Below the pieces are notes generated by a model. It did not search any database and had not been told where the DNA came from. It saw nothing but the letters and a program-made list of their open reading frames with translations. The position numbers were made by a program, and so were the translations under genes. From Vibrio sinaloensis (GTDB taxonomy: Bacteria; Pseudomonadota; Gammaproteobacteria; Enterobacterales; Vibrionaceae), in NCBI RefSeq assembly GCF_023195835.1, contig NZ_CP096199.1:992001-1056000 (forward strand): 64,000 bases of DNA. The letters are read 5' to 3'. Of the stretch, positions 26,730 through 36,263 are shown piece by piece. The first letter of the stretch is position 1, and every line of letters starts with the position of its first letter.

Positions 26730-27470
26730 ATGATATTTTCAACCTTCCAATTTGTAATCACGACCTTGTTAGCCATTGTCTGCGTGCGAGCGATGAGCTT
26801 AAGCGAGGGCGATATCCCGGTGTTGGCGCTCATTATCCCAGCGTTGTGGATCCTACCACAAGGTGGATTTCGCGGTCTTGTGCTTCTCGCAGCCATGATG
26901 GGCTACGGACTGACCCTACCATATCAACCTTTCACATTATCAGTGAGTTTGTGGATTCTGTTCCCATTGCTGATGGTTGCCTTTTCTAAACGCAGTAGTG
27001 TCAATGTGATTCTAACCAGCTTACTCATCGTGACGACCTTGCTGGTTGGCATCATGGTCACTCAGTCGGCGGGCAAACTGCCTGGAGAGCCGATTGTCAC
27101 TGTGGTGCAAACCCTGGCAATTGGCGTGGTGTGGTGGGCCGCGTCGCACTGGCAACCAAGTCATCAGCACAGCTGGTGGGCACTAGGATTAGTGATTCCA
27201 TTATGGATAGCCGATCTACCGTATGCGGCGTTATTGGCGCTGTGTGTGACCGCGATTATCGCATCGACTGAAAGCTTGTCGCGCCTGAGTACATTTCGCT
27301 GGAGTAAGTTACTGTGCTGGACATTGCCGACCGTCGGGTTCGCCGCTTTAGTGGTTTGGCCAAACATCGAAGTACCTAATCCGGTGTTTGTGGTTTGGCT
27401 GTGTTTACTCGGTACCGCGTGGATGACGGACTATATTTTACGCAGCGCAGAGGAGCAGCAAGATATATAA
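26730..27470 (+). CDS. Integral membrane protein of unknown function
   Basis: 246 residues with about eight hydrophobic segments, beginning MIFSTFQFVITTLLAIVCV and ending in a short acidic tail. AAGGAG lies 5 nt before the ATG, so the gene is well supported. I do not recognise a family motif. It is divergent from atl. Confidence 0.7.
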   Translation: MIFSTFQFVITTLLAIVCVRAMSLSEGDIPVLALIIPALWILPQGGFRGLVLLAAMMGYGLTLPYQPFTLSVSLWILFPLLMVAFSKRSSVNVILTSLLIVTTLLVGIMVTQSAGKLPGEPIVTVVQTLAIGVVWWAASHWQPSHQHSWWALGLVIPLWIADLPYAALLALCVTAIIASTESLSRLSTFRWSKLLCWTLPTVGFAALVVWPNIEVPNPVFVVWLCLLGTAWMTDYILRSAEEQQDI

Positions 27471-27622
27471 GTGATCAATGTTTTTTGAATGGTTATCACT
27501 ACTTGGCATATGCGCGTTGTTGTGTCAAACTTGACCAGATTTTGCGCGTTATTGAGTGAAGGAACACTATTTTGCCGCGCAATATTAGGGCTAGATAACA
27601 ATTCAAACAGGACGACAACGCG

Positions 27623-29635
27623 ATGGCTCTTTTTTGGCGTGCAGTTAGGGCATGGATAATCTTTCTACTGGCGATCCCAGCGACGCACGCGAGTACCACT
27701 TACAAAGTTGGCATAGAAGCGGATGATATCGTCACCCGAACTTTGTTTGACGCAGCGGGCCAGCATTTTAATCTCGATATTGAATACGTCTACTACCCAA
27801 GCTTTGACGCCATCTTAGAGGCGGTTGAGCAAGGTGAGAGTGACTTTGCCGCCAACGTCACTTATACCGCTCAGCGCGCGGCACGGTTTGACTTTTCAAG
27901 TCCAACCAATATCGAATATACCTATCTCTACAGCATGACCAACGCCACTTTGGACAGCGCCGAGGTGATTGGCGTCCCTAAGGGCACTATCTACGCTGAT
28001 CTCGTCGCGACCCACTATCCACACATCAAGCAAATTGAGTACAGCGGTCATCATCAAGCACGAAATCTAATACAAGCGCATGTGGTTGATGGTGTTATTG
28101 ATGCGATCAATCAGCTCAAACCTATGTTGCTGGCAGGATTTGATGCTCAGCTGCTCAATCATCAAATTCCTATTAAGCCTGTCTCTATCATCACCCCCAA
28201 AGGCCGTCATCAAGCTTTGCTGGGTCGAATTGTTGATTACCTACATCAGGCAGAGATACAAAAAATGTTGCGTGAGTCGGTCGATACGTATCAGTTTGAA
28301 ATCCGCCAGCAAGCGCTTCGCCAAGCGGTGATTGACAGTGGTGTGAATATCAACCGTCACTACAAGGTCAAATTGCACAATGTTGGTCAGTATGCCGAGT
28401 ATCGAAGTAACGGTGACATCAAAGGGATCAGTGCTGATGTTGTCCAACAAGCGTGTGAGATTTTATTGCTTAAGTGTGACATTGTCAGTGATGCCAATGA
28501 AAGCTGGGAGAGCATGTACCAAGACTTGATAGAGAAGCGAATTGATATCTTGGCACCGATTGTTATCTCTGAGCAGCGCAAAGCGCTAATCGAGTTCAGT
28601 GAACCCTACTATTTTCCTGAGGCGATAATGATCAAGCGCGAAGGCTACAAAGATGGGGTCTACAGTAATGTTTCTGAATTGATTGTTGAAGATATTGGCG
28701 TGATGAAAGACGACTTTTTTGAGAGTTTGCTGTCGCAGCTACTGCCCAATAAGCAGTTGAAATCCTTCTCCAACACCGATGAGTTATATCATGCGTTACT
28801 CAATGGCGATATCAGCTACATGGCGATAAGCCGCGCCAACTTTAACAAGATGATGCGCGAATCAGGCGATATCATTCCTCTGGAAGAAGATGCTTCGATC
28901 GGTCAATTTTATCAATCGAATATTGCGATCGGTTTTGCGAAAAACCGCATCGGGCAATCTTTGGCACCACTGTTTAGTCGAGCGATTAAAATCATTGATA
29001 CCAATGCGATTATTGATCGTTATGATTTTCATCCAAACTGGAAAGCAACACTGCAAGCACAGCAAACCTTCTCGCGCTACAGTCAAATAATGTTTTTGCT
29101 GGTACTCGGTTTCTTGATGGTGGTCGCGATGTACTTACATAGCCAGTCTAATACAGACCCATTAACCCGACTCAAGAACCGTCGCGCCATGCATCAAAAG
29201 TATCGCAGCGGGGTGAATGCTGATGAAACGGTGATTTACATCGACGTGAATCGCTTTAAACCGATCAATGACAGTTATGGTCACGAAGTTGGTGACCAAG
29301 TGCTCAAGAGCGTCGCGGCATACATTGATAAAGTCTGGCACGGTCAAAGCTTTCGAGTCGGAGGAGATGAATTTATCTTGATTGGTAAAATGGACACTGA
29401 TCGACTTGATGAGCTTCGCGACAAGTTGACTACCATTGCCTTTGTGTCTGTCGATGGCCAGTTGTCATTTGATATTTCAACCGCGATCGGCATCTCGCCC
29501 CCACGAGCGACGTTTAAGAGTTTACAAGAAGTACTCAGCGAAGCAGACGAAGCCATGTATCGTCATAAACATGGCCCTAATGCGGCGCCAAGCCATCAGC
29601 GAAGCCAAAAGAAAGTGGTGCATTATTTGCGATAG
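27623..29635 (+). CDS. Diguanylate cyclase with tandem periplasmic solute-binding domains
   Basis: 670 residues. A signal/anchor (WIIFLLAIPATHA) is followed by two family-3 solute-binding domains (about 25-240 and 250-475). The second has the clearer pattern DILAPIVISEQRKALIEFSEPYYF. A membrane segment (YSQIMFLLVLGFLMVVAMYLH) leads to a GGDEF domain with RVGGDEF and an intact DPLTRLKNRRA entry. No RxxD product-inhibition site sits before the motif. Prediction: a membrane cyclase that makes c-di-GMP in response to a periplasmic amino acid or similar ligand. Confidence 0.9.
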   Translation: MALFWRAVRAWIIFLLAIPATHASTTYKVGIEADDIVTRTLFDAAGQHFNLDIEYVYYPSFDAILEAVEQGESDFAANVTYTAQRAARFDFSSPTNIEYTYLYSMTNATLDSAEVIGVPKGTIYADLVATHYPHIKQIEYSGHHQARNLIQAHVVDGVIDAINQLKPMLLAGFDAQLLNHQIPIKPVSIITPKGRHQALLGRIVDYLHQAEIQKMLRESVDTYQFEIRQQALRQAVIDSGVNINRHYKVKLHNVGQYAEYRSNGDIKGISADVVQQACEILLLKCDIVSDANESWESMYQDLIEKRIDILAPIVISEQRKALIEFSEPYYFPEAIMIKREGYKDGVYSNVSELIVEDIGVMKDDFFESLLSQLLPNKQLKSFSNTDELYHALLNGDISYMAISRANFNKMMRESGDIIPLEEDASIGQFYQSNIAIGFAKNRIGQSLAPLFSRAIKIIDTNAIIDRYDFHPNWKATLQAQQTFSRYSQIMFLLVLGFLMVVAMYLHSQSNTDPLTRLKNRRAMHQKYRSGVNADETVIYIDVNRFKPINDSYGHEVGDQVLKSVAAYIDKVWHGQSFRVGGDEFILIGKMDTDRLDELRDKLTTIAFVSVDGQLSFDISTAIGISPPRATFKSLQEVLSEADEAMYRHKHGPNAAPSHQRSQKKVVHYLR

Positions 29636-29689
29636 TGGTTACTGACTAAGCAGTTGAATAGAAAAGGGCGACTTTATTGCCGCCAGGGC

Positions 29690-29718
29690 TTGAAATAGCC
29701 AATAGGATGACTGATAAT
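29690..29718 (+). promoter_or_regulatory. Promoter for ffs
   Basis: TTGAAA (29690-29695) and GATAAT (29713-29718), 17-bp spacer. A start near 29725 gives a leader of about 30 nt before the mature RNA. The leader carries an 8-bp hairpin (TTCTTAGC-CAA-GCTAAGAA, 29727-29745). Confidence 0.75.
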
Positions 29719-29756
29719 CCCCCCACTTCTTAGCCAAGCTAAGAACACAAAATCTA

Positions 29757-29865
29757 TGGAGGCCCTGGTCCTCCCGCAACAATAGCTCGTGAACTCGGTC
29801 AGGTCCGGAAGGAAGCAGCCGCAGCGTGTGACTTGTGTGCCGGGATGTGGCTGGGGCTTCCACCC
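29757..29865 (+). ncRNA. ffs: 4.5S RNA of the signal recognition particle
   Basis: The conserved tip is present: GGTCAGGTCCGGAAGGAAGC, then a GTGTGCCGGGATGT segment as in E. coli 4.5S RNA. The ends pair (TGGAGGCCC with GGGGCTTCCA), giving the single long hairpin. It binds Ffh and directs membrane proteins to FtsY. End positions are by pairing and may be off by a few bases. Confidence 0.96.
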
Positions 29866-29870
29866 ATTAA

Positions 29871-29897
29871 AAACGCCGCTTTGATTAGCGGCGTTTT
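29871..29897 (+). terminator. Terminator of ffs
   Basis: AAACGCCGCT / AGCGGCGTTT, 10-bp stem, loop TTGATT, ending in a TTTT run. Confidence 0.9.
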
Positions 29898-30063
29898 GCT
29901 ATCTAGACCCCTTACACCAATACTTGACTCTATCTTGGAGTGGTTTCTGCGTGAGCGCTTATAAGGCAGATGACTCTATTGGGTGGATTTTTACTAAGCT
30001 TGTTTAGACCGATCACTGGTAATCTTTGCCGAGCCGAGCGACAATGAACATTCGGTTTTTTCG

Positions 30064-30993
30064 GTGAACTGTTTAATGCAACAAACCATTTCCAAAATTG
30101 AAGCGCGAGCGATAAAACTAGGCGTCGTCGCCAACCTCGTCATGGCCTTTTCTGGCTGGGCGGCATTTAACCTCTCTGGCTCACAAGCCTTACTGCTCGA
30201 TGGCAATATGTCATTTATCCTCTTCTTGACAACTTTAGTCGCACTTAAAATCAACCAAGTGAAGTCACTGCGCACGGAGCAGTACCCTTTTGGACTCTAT
30301 GTGACAGAGGCGATGTACACGCTGACTAAGGGGTTACTGTTGTTGGGGGTAGTGATCTCAGCCATCGTCAGTAACAGTTCTAAGGTGTTGGATTATTTTA
30401 ATGGTGTTGCGATCGCCACCATCAAAACTGACATTATCGTCTACTATGCGCCTGCCATGGTTACCATCTGCTGGGGCTTGTCGGCCTTTTACTATTGGCA
30501 AAACAAGCGTATTGGTAATAAAAGTAGCCTGCTTAGTGTTGATCAGAAATCTTCTTTCATTGATGGGATTCTCTCGGCTGCCACGGGCGCGATTTTGATT
30601 GTGATCGGTTATGTAGAGCCCAACAGCCGCTTTGATTTTCTGCGTTATATCGGTGATGCGCTGTTGGTCCTGATATTGGCGGTGATGATTATCGGTCAAC
30701 CTATTGCCATCATTAAGAATGCATTTGTCGAGTTGGTTGGCGGTAAATTGCGTGATAAGGGTCAGTATCAAGATATCGAGACTACGGTTAAACGATATTT
30801 TGTCGGCGATGAGCAAAAGCTCATGCGGCTAAACATCAGTAAAACTGGTTCTAACTACTTGGTTGTTATTGGCTTGTCATTGGCTGATTTACAATCACAG
30901 AATATTGCTAACTGGCAGGTCAATAAGCAAAAATGCCTCAATGAGTTATCGAGCCGTTATCCTTTTGTCGATATGGAAGTAACTGTTATATAA
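30064..30993 (+). CDS. Divergent cation-diffusion-facilitator-like transporter
   Basis: 309 residues from GTG 30064 (ATG 30076 is the alternative; neither has a clear ribosome site). Six hydrophobic segments and a soluble C-terminal domain match CDF proteins. The usual metal site is altered: TM2 has LLLDGNMSF with only one of the two acids, and TM5 has KSSFIDG with Ser where the HxxxD histidine is expected. It may move a different ion or have lost Zn coordination. Call by topology and the DG..S and D-G-x-L-S patterns. Confidence 0.7.
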   Translation: MNCLMQQTISKIEARAIKLGVVANLVMAFSGWAAFNLSGSQALLLDGNMSFILFLTTLVALKINQVKSLRTEQYPFGLYVTEAMYTLTKGLLLLGVVISAIVSNSSKVLDYFNGVAIATIKTDIIVYYAPAMVTICWGLSAFYYWQNKRIGNKSSLLSVDQKSSFIDGILSAATGAILIVIGYVEPNSRFDFLRYIGDALLVLILAVMIIGQPIAIIKNAFVELVGGKLRDKGQYQDIETTVKRYFVGDEQKLMRLNISKTGSNYLVVIGLSLADLQSQNIANWQVNKQKCLNELSSRYPFVDMEVTVI

Positions 30994-31168
30994 CAACCAG
31001 TAGTAGTTATTCGCTTAAGCCAAATAACAGACGATTGCAGGGTAAGGTAAAATGGATGTGTTTGATTGGTGGTGACTGTCAAGCACAGCAGTTGCCCTTG
31101 CACTCGATAGTTGCCTTGTTTCTAATCAGGCCTTAATGGTTTTCAAGTTTAGTCTAGTTGGAGGGGAA

Positions 31169-32041
31169 ATGGCGTACACGTTTGAACAGGTGCGAGCTTT
31201 TGCCGCTGTGGTGGAGTATGGAGGAATGGCTCAGGCCGCGCGAGCGCTGCACAAGCACGTTTCGACCGTGCGCGATCTGATCACTAATCTTGAGAACGAA
31301 ACAGGTTTGATTTTGTTCGAGCGCAAAGCTCGTTCCCTGTCGCTCACCCCGCAAGGGCGTGAGTTATACAATCACGCGAAAGCCCTATTAACTGAATACA
31401 GGCAGTTTGATCAGTCAGTGGATAGTTTGCTCAATGACTCGCCATCTCGTATTACCCTAGCGGTCGATGAATCTCTGCGTAACTTCGTTACCCCTGAGCT
31501 GACCAAGCAAATGGCAGAGACATTTTCCGGAATGCGGATAAAAGTGTTGATTGGCGATACGTTGCAGATTCGCGGTTGGTTGATGACGGGGGCGGCAGAT
31601 GTCGGGTTTGGTTATTCCACTTTTCACTACCCGCTAGAAATTTTTTCTCAGGATATATTTGAATTTGTGGTCAAAACCGTGATCGGTGCCCAGGTTGATA
31701 TCACCGGCGTTTCTCGCCGTGAACATCTAAAGCAGCTCCCGCAAATTGCTTACTCATTTATTGCCGATTCAGGATTGCGTAGTCGTGATGTGATTGGCAG
31801 CCAGGTGATGCTCGCAAATAGCCCAGAGAGTATGCTGGCATTTGTGCGAGCGGGGCTTGGCTTTGCTAACTTGTCGGAGTGGCACTGTCGACCCTACTTA
31901 GAAGATGGCTCGGTAGTCGAGTTGGATTTGGGTGAAAACGTCAATACCTGGTCTGCGGATGTGCTATGCCGTGCTTCAGAGCAGGCTTTACCCCATATTA
32001 CCCAACTGATGGACTTGGTTAAACACTCTGTGAAACAGTGA
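31169..32041 (+). CDS. LysR-family transcriptional regulator
   Basis: 290 residues. The start is ATG 31169 with a strong GGAGGGG just upstream; the upstream open part (from 31136) is not used. N-terminal winged helix TFEQVRAFAAVVEYGGMAQAARALHKH, then the LysR substrate domain. The recognition helix is unusual (HKHVSTVRDLITNLE). No target gene is divergent from it, so its regulon is unknown. Confidence 0.88.
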   Translation: MAYTFEQVRAFAAVVEYGGMAQAARALHKHVSTVRDLITNLENETGLILFERKARSLSLTPQGRELYNHAKALLTEYRQFDQSVDSLLNDSPSRITLAVDESLRNFVTPELTKQMAETFSGMRIKVLIGDTLQIRGWLMTGAADVGFGYSTFHYPLEIFSQDIFEFVVKTVIGAQVDITGVSRREHLKQLPQIAYSFIADSGLRSRDVIGSQVMLANSPESMLAFVRAGLGFANLSEWHCRPYLEDGSVVELDLGENVNTWSADVLCRASEQALPHITQLMDLVKHSVKQ

Positions 32042-32261
32042 GTGGGCGCATAAACCGATACTGCCAGTTGTTATGGACTTGGATAGTGGTTGTCTGGGGT
32101 TACTCTATTTCTATCTGCGCTGAGGTGTGTCGATGACAACTCGTAGCGGCCACACCATGACTTACTTTGTGCTGTGTGGTTAAGCGAGCTATGACTATTT
32201 GATCGCACACTTTGTATATTGGCAAACCTTGCGCTAAGTCGATAGCTGATGGTTTTTCTGA
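32042..32261. other. Intergenic spacer, nothing recognised
   Basis: 220 bp between a convergent LysR gene and the hybrid kinase. No convincing ORF, hairpin with U-run, or repeat was seen. Confidence 0.5.
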
Positions 32262-35200
32262 CTAGGGACGCTTGTAAGCGGCAGCGTCTGCTTGAGCCTG
32301 TTGTCCCTTCGAGTTATGAAGCTGGATGAGCAAATTTTGCGCGGCACCAATATTGAGTTCGAGTAAGTTCACCAACTGTTGCAGCTCGCTAATCTCGATT
32401 TTTATCCCGCTCTTGGCCTTTGTCTCTAAGCGTAAAGCGATCTCGGCCAAATTGGGCATTTGCAGATTTTGCGCACTGCCTTTCAGGCTATGCAGCGTCA
32501 TGTGCAACTGATGTAAGTTGTTGTTACTATGGCTATCAAGCAGAGTCGCCACTCCTTGGTCGAACTCTTTTATGATGGTTTGAACGAATCCGAGCTTGCC
32601 TTGGGTATCGTCATCAAAACTCTTCAATATCTCAGAGTGGCTTAACTCCTCTTCGGTCAGCTTTGAATCTCGATCATTCATGCCTGAAAGTGAGGAAGAA
32701 TCCTGCGGCAACGAGCCGTTGATTGCACGAAAGAAATGCTTGAAGTTATCCAGCAGTGCATCCTTAAAACTTTGCTCTTGCAGCGGCTTGGTTAAAACTG
32801 CATTGGCCCCGGCGTTTAGAAAATCTCGGTGTGGTTGATCAAAGACATCGGCGGTATACGCGAAAATGACCACATCGCTGTTGAGCTGTTCTCGGATCAA
32901 ACGCGTCGCTTCAATACCACTTAACTCGGGCATATGGTTGTCCATCAACACCAGATCGTATGGCTTTTTCTCTAGCATATCGAGTGCAACTTTGCCGTTC
33001 TCGGCAAGCGCTACGTGGAAACCAAATTTTTCACAAAAGCTCTTGGCCACGATCCCATTCACCCGATTGTCGTCGACCACCAACACATCCAGATCGGTCA
33101 GACACTCAAAACTTTCATGTTGAGTGGTACTGACCTCCAGGCTATCACCGACGGACTCCCATTTAACGGGGAGAGTGACAGTAAACGTGGAACCATGCTC
33201 TTCACTGCTTTTGAGAAAGACTTGGCCATCCATTAAGCTCACCAATCTGCTGACGATGGCTAAGCCTAAGCCCGTTCCTCCGAATCGTCTAGTAGTGGAG
33301 GAGTCGGCTTGCTCAAATGAGTTAAAGATAAAGGCTTGTTTGTCTTCAGGAATCCCGATCCCGGTGTCGATCACGGAAAGCACAAGGTGGTTCATAGCGA
33401 AGTTGAGTTGCACATATACCTTGACGCTGCCGTGTTCGGTAAATTTGACTGCGTTGCCAGTTAAGTTATACAAGATTTGGATTAGCCTTGACTTGTCGGC
33501 CCACACTCTGACATCTGACGGGACATTATTAATGGTCTCTAGGTCGATTTGTTTGTCTGCCGCTAATTGCGATAGCGGTACAATCACAGGTTGCAGTAAC
33601 TGTTCTATTTTTAGCCACTCGGGCGAGATGTCGAGTTTGTTTTCTTCGATTTTCGAGTAATCGAGCACGTCGTTCAACAACGAGAGCAGATGCTGGCCCG
33701 ATTCTAAAATTATGTCGGCGTGCTCTTGAACCGCGGGCTCTGAGCTTTCCTCATGAATGATTTTCGCCAAACCGAGTACGCCATTCATTGGGGTACGAAT
33801 TTCATGGCTCATGGTAGAGAGAAAGTTAGCTTTGGCTCGCGCCGCTGCTTCGGCTTTTTCTACATTTAAGGTCAATCGATTAGTTAACTCGATACTTTCT
33901 GAGATATCTCGCTCTACGATGATAAACCCTTCAAGGGTATGCGCCTGATCGTAAATGGGGACAATCGAGATTTCACTCCAACTGGGAGGGTCGGACTGTT
34001 CGTCTCTGAGCAGCTCAATGCGTTGATATTGCTCTGTATCGACGGCTGCGCGCAATTGTTCGATGGTTTGTTGCTGCTGCGGGTCAATAGTGTCGAGGTA
34101 GTTGTAGTTAACCAACTCGTTTTGCGTGCGATCCAAACATGTCTCGAACGCTCGGTTGGCCCAGGTGATATTCAACTGTTGGTCGGTAAATAACACCGAA
34201 TCTCGGATGTGCTTGGCCACTCTGGCGAGTAGCCGGTTTTCTTGTTGTTTATCTAATAACTGCTGCTGTGAAGTTTGTAGCTGTTGCAATAGGTGATTGA
34301 GCTGGGTGGCGATACTGCCTAGCTCATCGGAGCTTACCACGTCACAGCGCACTGAGAGGTCGTTGGCTGCGGCTGTAGTGATGGTTTTATGAACCGATGC
34401 CACTTGTTTGTTGATAGTACTGAGTAAACGAACACTAACAAAGAAGGTGATGGAGATAACCAGTATCACCGCAATAACCAGCATCCACAAACGTCGCTGA
34501 GCATCAGCAATCATATTTTTTGACAAGCTGAGTAAATGATTAATGCTAAGCTGCTCTTCTTGGTGGAGCAGATCGATTCTAACCGTTGCAGCGTCAAACC
34601 AATCTCTCGAGTTCTGATCTAATTGCCCTGATAGTGCGCTTTGCCGATACTGCTCAACCAACTGCGACGCATCCGAAATCAAAATGACATCAAAACGTCG
34701 CTGGGAGTCTGCGTTGGCGTAGTTCTGGAATGTGGCGAAGTGAGTGTTTTGTTGGCTCAGTAAGGTCAGAAAATGTTGGTACTTCCCTTCAGAAAACGCC
34801 CCTTGAGCGAAAGTATTGCTCAGTACAGCCCGTTCTATGCCTGCCTGCTCCTTGCCTTTCATCAAGTACAGCAGAGCCGCCAACATTCGGTTGATTTGCG
34901 CGTCGTTTGACTGTTTTGAAGCAATCGTGGGCACCGTTAACAGTAGGCGATTAACATCGGTATAAAAGTCGAGTGTTTGCGATAAAGTCAGTTCTCTATT
35001 TAGCAACTGCTTGCGTATGTTTTCGATCGCTAAAGTGGCGAGTTCGAAAGTTCGCAATGATGCGCCGATTTCAGGGTATTGGCTAAAATCGTCGCCGCGA
35101 CGACTGACAAACTCCCTTAATGCGCTGAGTTTTTCATCGGTCAATTGATACTGAGAGGTGAGTCGAGGTTGATATTGGCCATTGCTGGAACCGAGAAAAC

Positions 35201-35399
35201 CTGACGACAGACCGCGCTCTTTTTGAATTTCATGGATAAGCTCACTGCTAGAGGCGGTTAGTTCCACCAAAGAGGCGACGGTGGTTGCGTTGTCAATCGA
35301 TTGGAGAGCGCCTCTAGAAATACTATATGCGAACAATGCCACCACGATAATGACGTTTAGCACAATTAGAGACAGTTTAGAGCGGATCGTTTTATACAT
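32262..35399 (-). CDS. NIT-domain hybrid sensor histidine kinase
   Basis: 1045 residues. TM1 about 9-28; a periplasmic NIT domain about 35-295 with the start motif IQKERGLSSGFLGS; TM2 about 300-325; HAMP about 325-375; PAS about 385-505; coiled linker; HisKA with the phospho-His in FLSTMSHEIRTPMNGV; HATPase with NLTGNAVKFT and FGGTGLGLAIV; receiver with VVDDNRVNG and the phospho-Asp in LVLMDNHMPE; C-terminal HPt with His in LHSLKGSAQNL. The full His-Asp-His relay is intact. NIT domains are known or proposed to sense nitrate/nitrite. No partner response regulator lies beside it. Confidence 0.9.
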   Translation of the reverse strand: MYKTIRSKLSLIVLNVIIVVALFAYSISRGALQSIDNATTVASLVELTASSSELIHEIQKERGLSSGFLGSSNGQYQPRLTSQYQLTDEKLSALREFVSRRGDDFSQYPEIGASLRTFELATLAIENIRKQLLNRELTLSQTLDFYTDVNRLLLTVPTIASKQSNDAQINRMLAALLYLMKGKEQAGIERAVLSNTFAQGAFSEGKYQHFLTLLSQQNTHFATFQNYANADSQRRFDVILISDASQLVEQYRQSALSGQLDQNSRDWFDAATVRIDLLHQEEQLSINHLLSLSKNMIADAQRRLWMLVIAVILVISITFFVSVRLLSTINKQVASVHKTITTAAANDLSVRCDVVSSDELGSIATQLNHLLQQLQTSQQQLLDKQQENRLLARVAKHIRDSVLFTDQQLNITWANRAFETCLDRTQNELVNYNYLDTIDPQQQQTIEQLRAAVDTEQYQRIELLRDEQSDPPSWSEISIVPIYDQAHTLEGFIIVERDISESIELTNRLTLNVEKAEAAARAKANFLSTMSHEIRTPMNGVLGLAKIIHEESSEPAVQEHADIILESGQHLLSLLNDVLDYSKIEENKLDISPEWLKIEQLLQPVIVPLSQLAADKQIDLETINNVPSDVRVWADKSRLIQILYNLTGNAVKFTEHGSVKVYVQLNFAMNHLVLSVIDTGIGIPEDKQAFIFNSFEQADSSTTRRFGGTGLGLAIVSRLVSLMDGQVFLKSSEEHGSTFTVTLPVKWESVGDSLEVSTTQHESFECLTDLDVLVVDDNRVNGIVAKSFCEKFGFHVALAENGKVALDMLEKKPYDLVLMDNHMPELSGIEATRLIREQLNSDVVIFAYTADVFDQPHRDFLNAGANAVLTKPLQEQSFKDALLDNFKHFFRAINGSLPQDSSSLSGMNDRDSKLTEEELSHSEILKSFDDDTQGKLGFVQTIIKEFDQGVATLLDSHSNNNLHQLHMTLHSLKGSAQNLQMPNLAEIALRLETKAKSGIKIEISELQQLVNLLELNIGAAQNLLIQLHNSKGQQAQADAAAYKRP

Positions 35400-35509
35400 T
35401 CATAAGCCATTGGAAAATCGATTAACTTTGAAAGTATAGGGCAAGTTCAGCACTTTACCTGTGTCACTATAGGCGCTCACCTTACACAAACTGATGAGCG
35501 ACTTGAGTT

Positions 35510-36061
35510 TTAACCCTCTTTTATAACCCGCTCAACTTGCTTAACTATAAAAGCCTTGTCTAATGAACAGCCGATTAGAACTTGTTGGTTGAGTAATCCA
35601 AGGATTAAGGTATAGAGCGACTCTTTCTCCTGCGGCGATATGTAGGTTTCGATCATAGACAGGTATTTGTTATTGGCGAGCAACATGCAAGGGTCGGATG
35701 CGACGTTTTGTTGGCCAATGACTTCAATATAGTCGGAAACCAGTTTCATCTCTTGGAAAAAGCGTGGCGCAATTTGCTCGAAGATTAAGAGAAAGTTTTC
35801 AACTCGCTCGTCTATATTGGCTTCACTGGCTTTTGGCCTGCCTGCCATCAGTTCAATGTCCATGCTTACCATGGCTTCGGTGGCAGCAATAAACAGTTGG
35901 TCTTTGCTTGGGTAATAATGGTAGACCGCACTTTTGCTCATACCCAGTTGCTGGCAAAGCTGTCTCATTCCAACATTCTTATAGCCCAACTCTAAGAACA
36001 CCTCGATCGCGCTGATCGCAATCTGTAGACGTTTACTTTCGTGGTCGACAATCTTCGGCAT
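35510..36061 (-). CDS. TetR-family regulator, divergent from SDR gene
   Basis: 183 residues from the ATG at 36061 (MPKIVDHESKR); a longer frame to 36103 has no support. The helix-turn-helix region reads YKNVGMRQLCQQLGMSKSAVYHYYPSKDQLF. It is divergent from an NAD(P)-binding protein with two related inverted repeats between them, so it very likely controls that gene and itself. Confidence 0.87.
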   Translation of the reverse strand: MPKIVDHESKRLQIAISAIEVFLELGYKNVGMRQLCQQLGMSKSAVYHYYPSKDQLFIAATEAMVSMDIELMAGRPKASEANIDERVENFLLIFEQIAPRFFQEMKLVSDYIEVIGQQNVASDPCMLLANNKYLSMIETYISPQEKESLYTLILGLLNQQVLIGCSLDKAFIVKQVERVIKEG

Positions 36062-36116
36062 ACATCTCTCTGCACTGGTTACCAATTTTAGCGAGTATAT
36101 CATGATAATTTTATAA

Positions 36117-36187
36117 AGACCGGTTGGTCTAAAAAAGATCTTTACCTAAGAATTGGGTTGCGTTAGTTTAAAAAGACCATGTGGACC
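36117..36187. promoter_or_regulatory. Two TetR operator-like inverted repeats
   Basis: AGACC-GGTT-GGTCT at 36117-36130 (perfect arms) and AGACC-ATGT-GGACC at 36174-36187 (one arm imperfect). Both are followed by AAAAAAG or a near match, and are 57 bp apart in the divergent spacer of TetR and SDR genes. Confidence 0.7.
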
Positions 36188-36263
36188 AAAAAAGCCCACT
36201 GGATGATGAGTGGATGTTACAGGCGTATCCACGGGCAATCTGAGTTGCAATAAGGGGAAGCGA

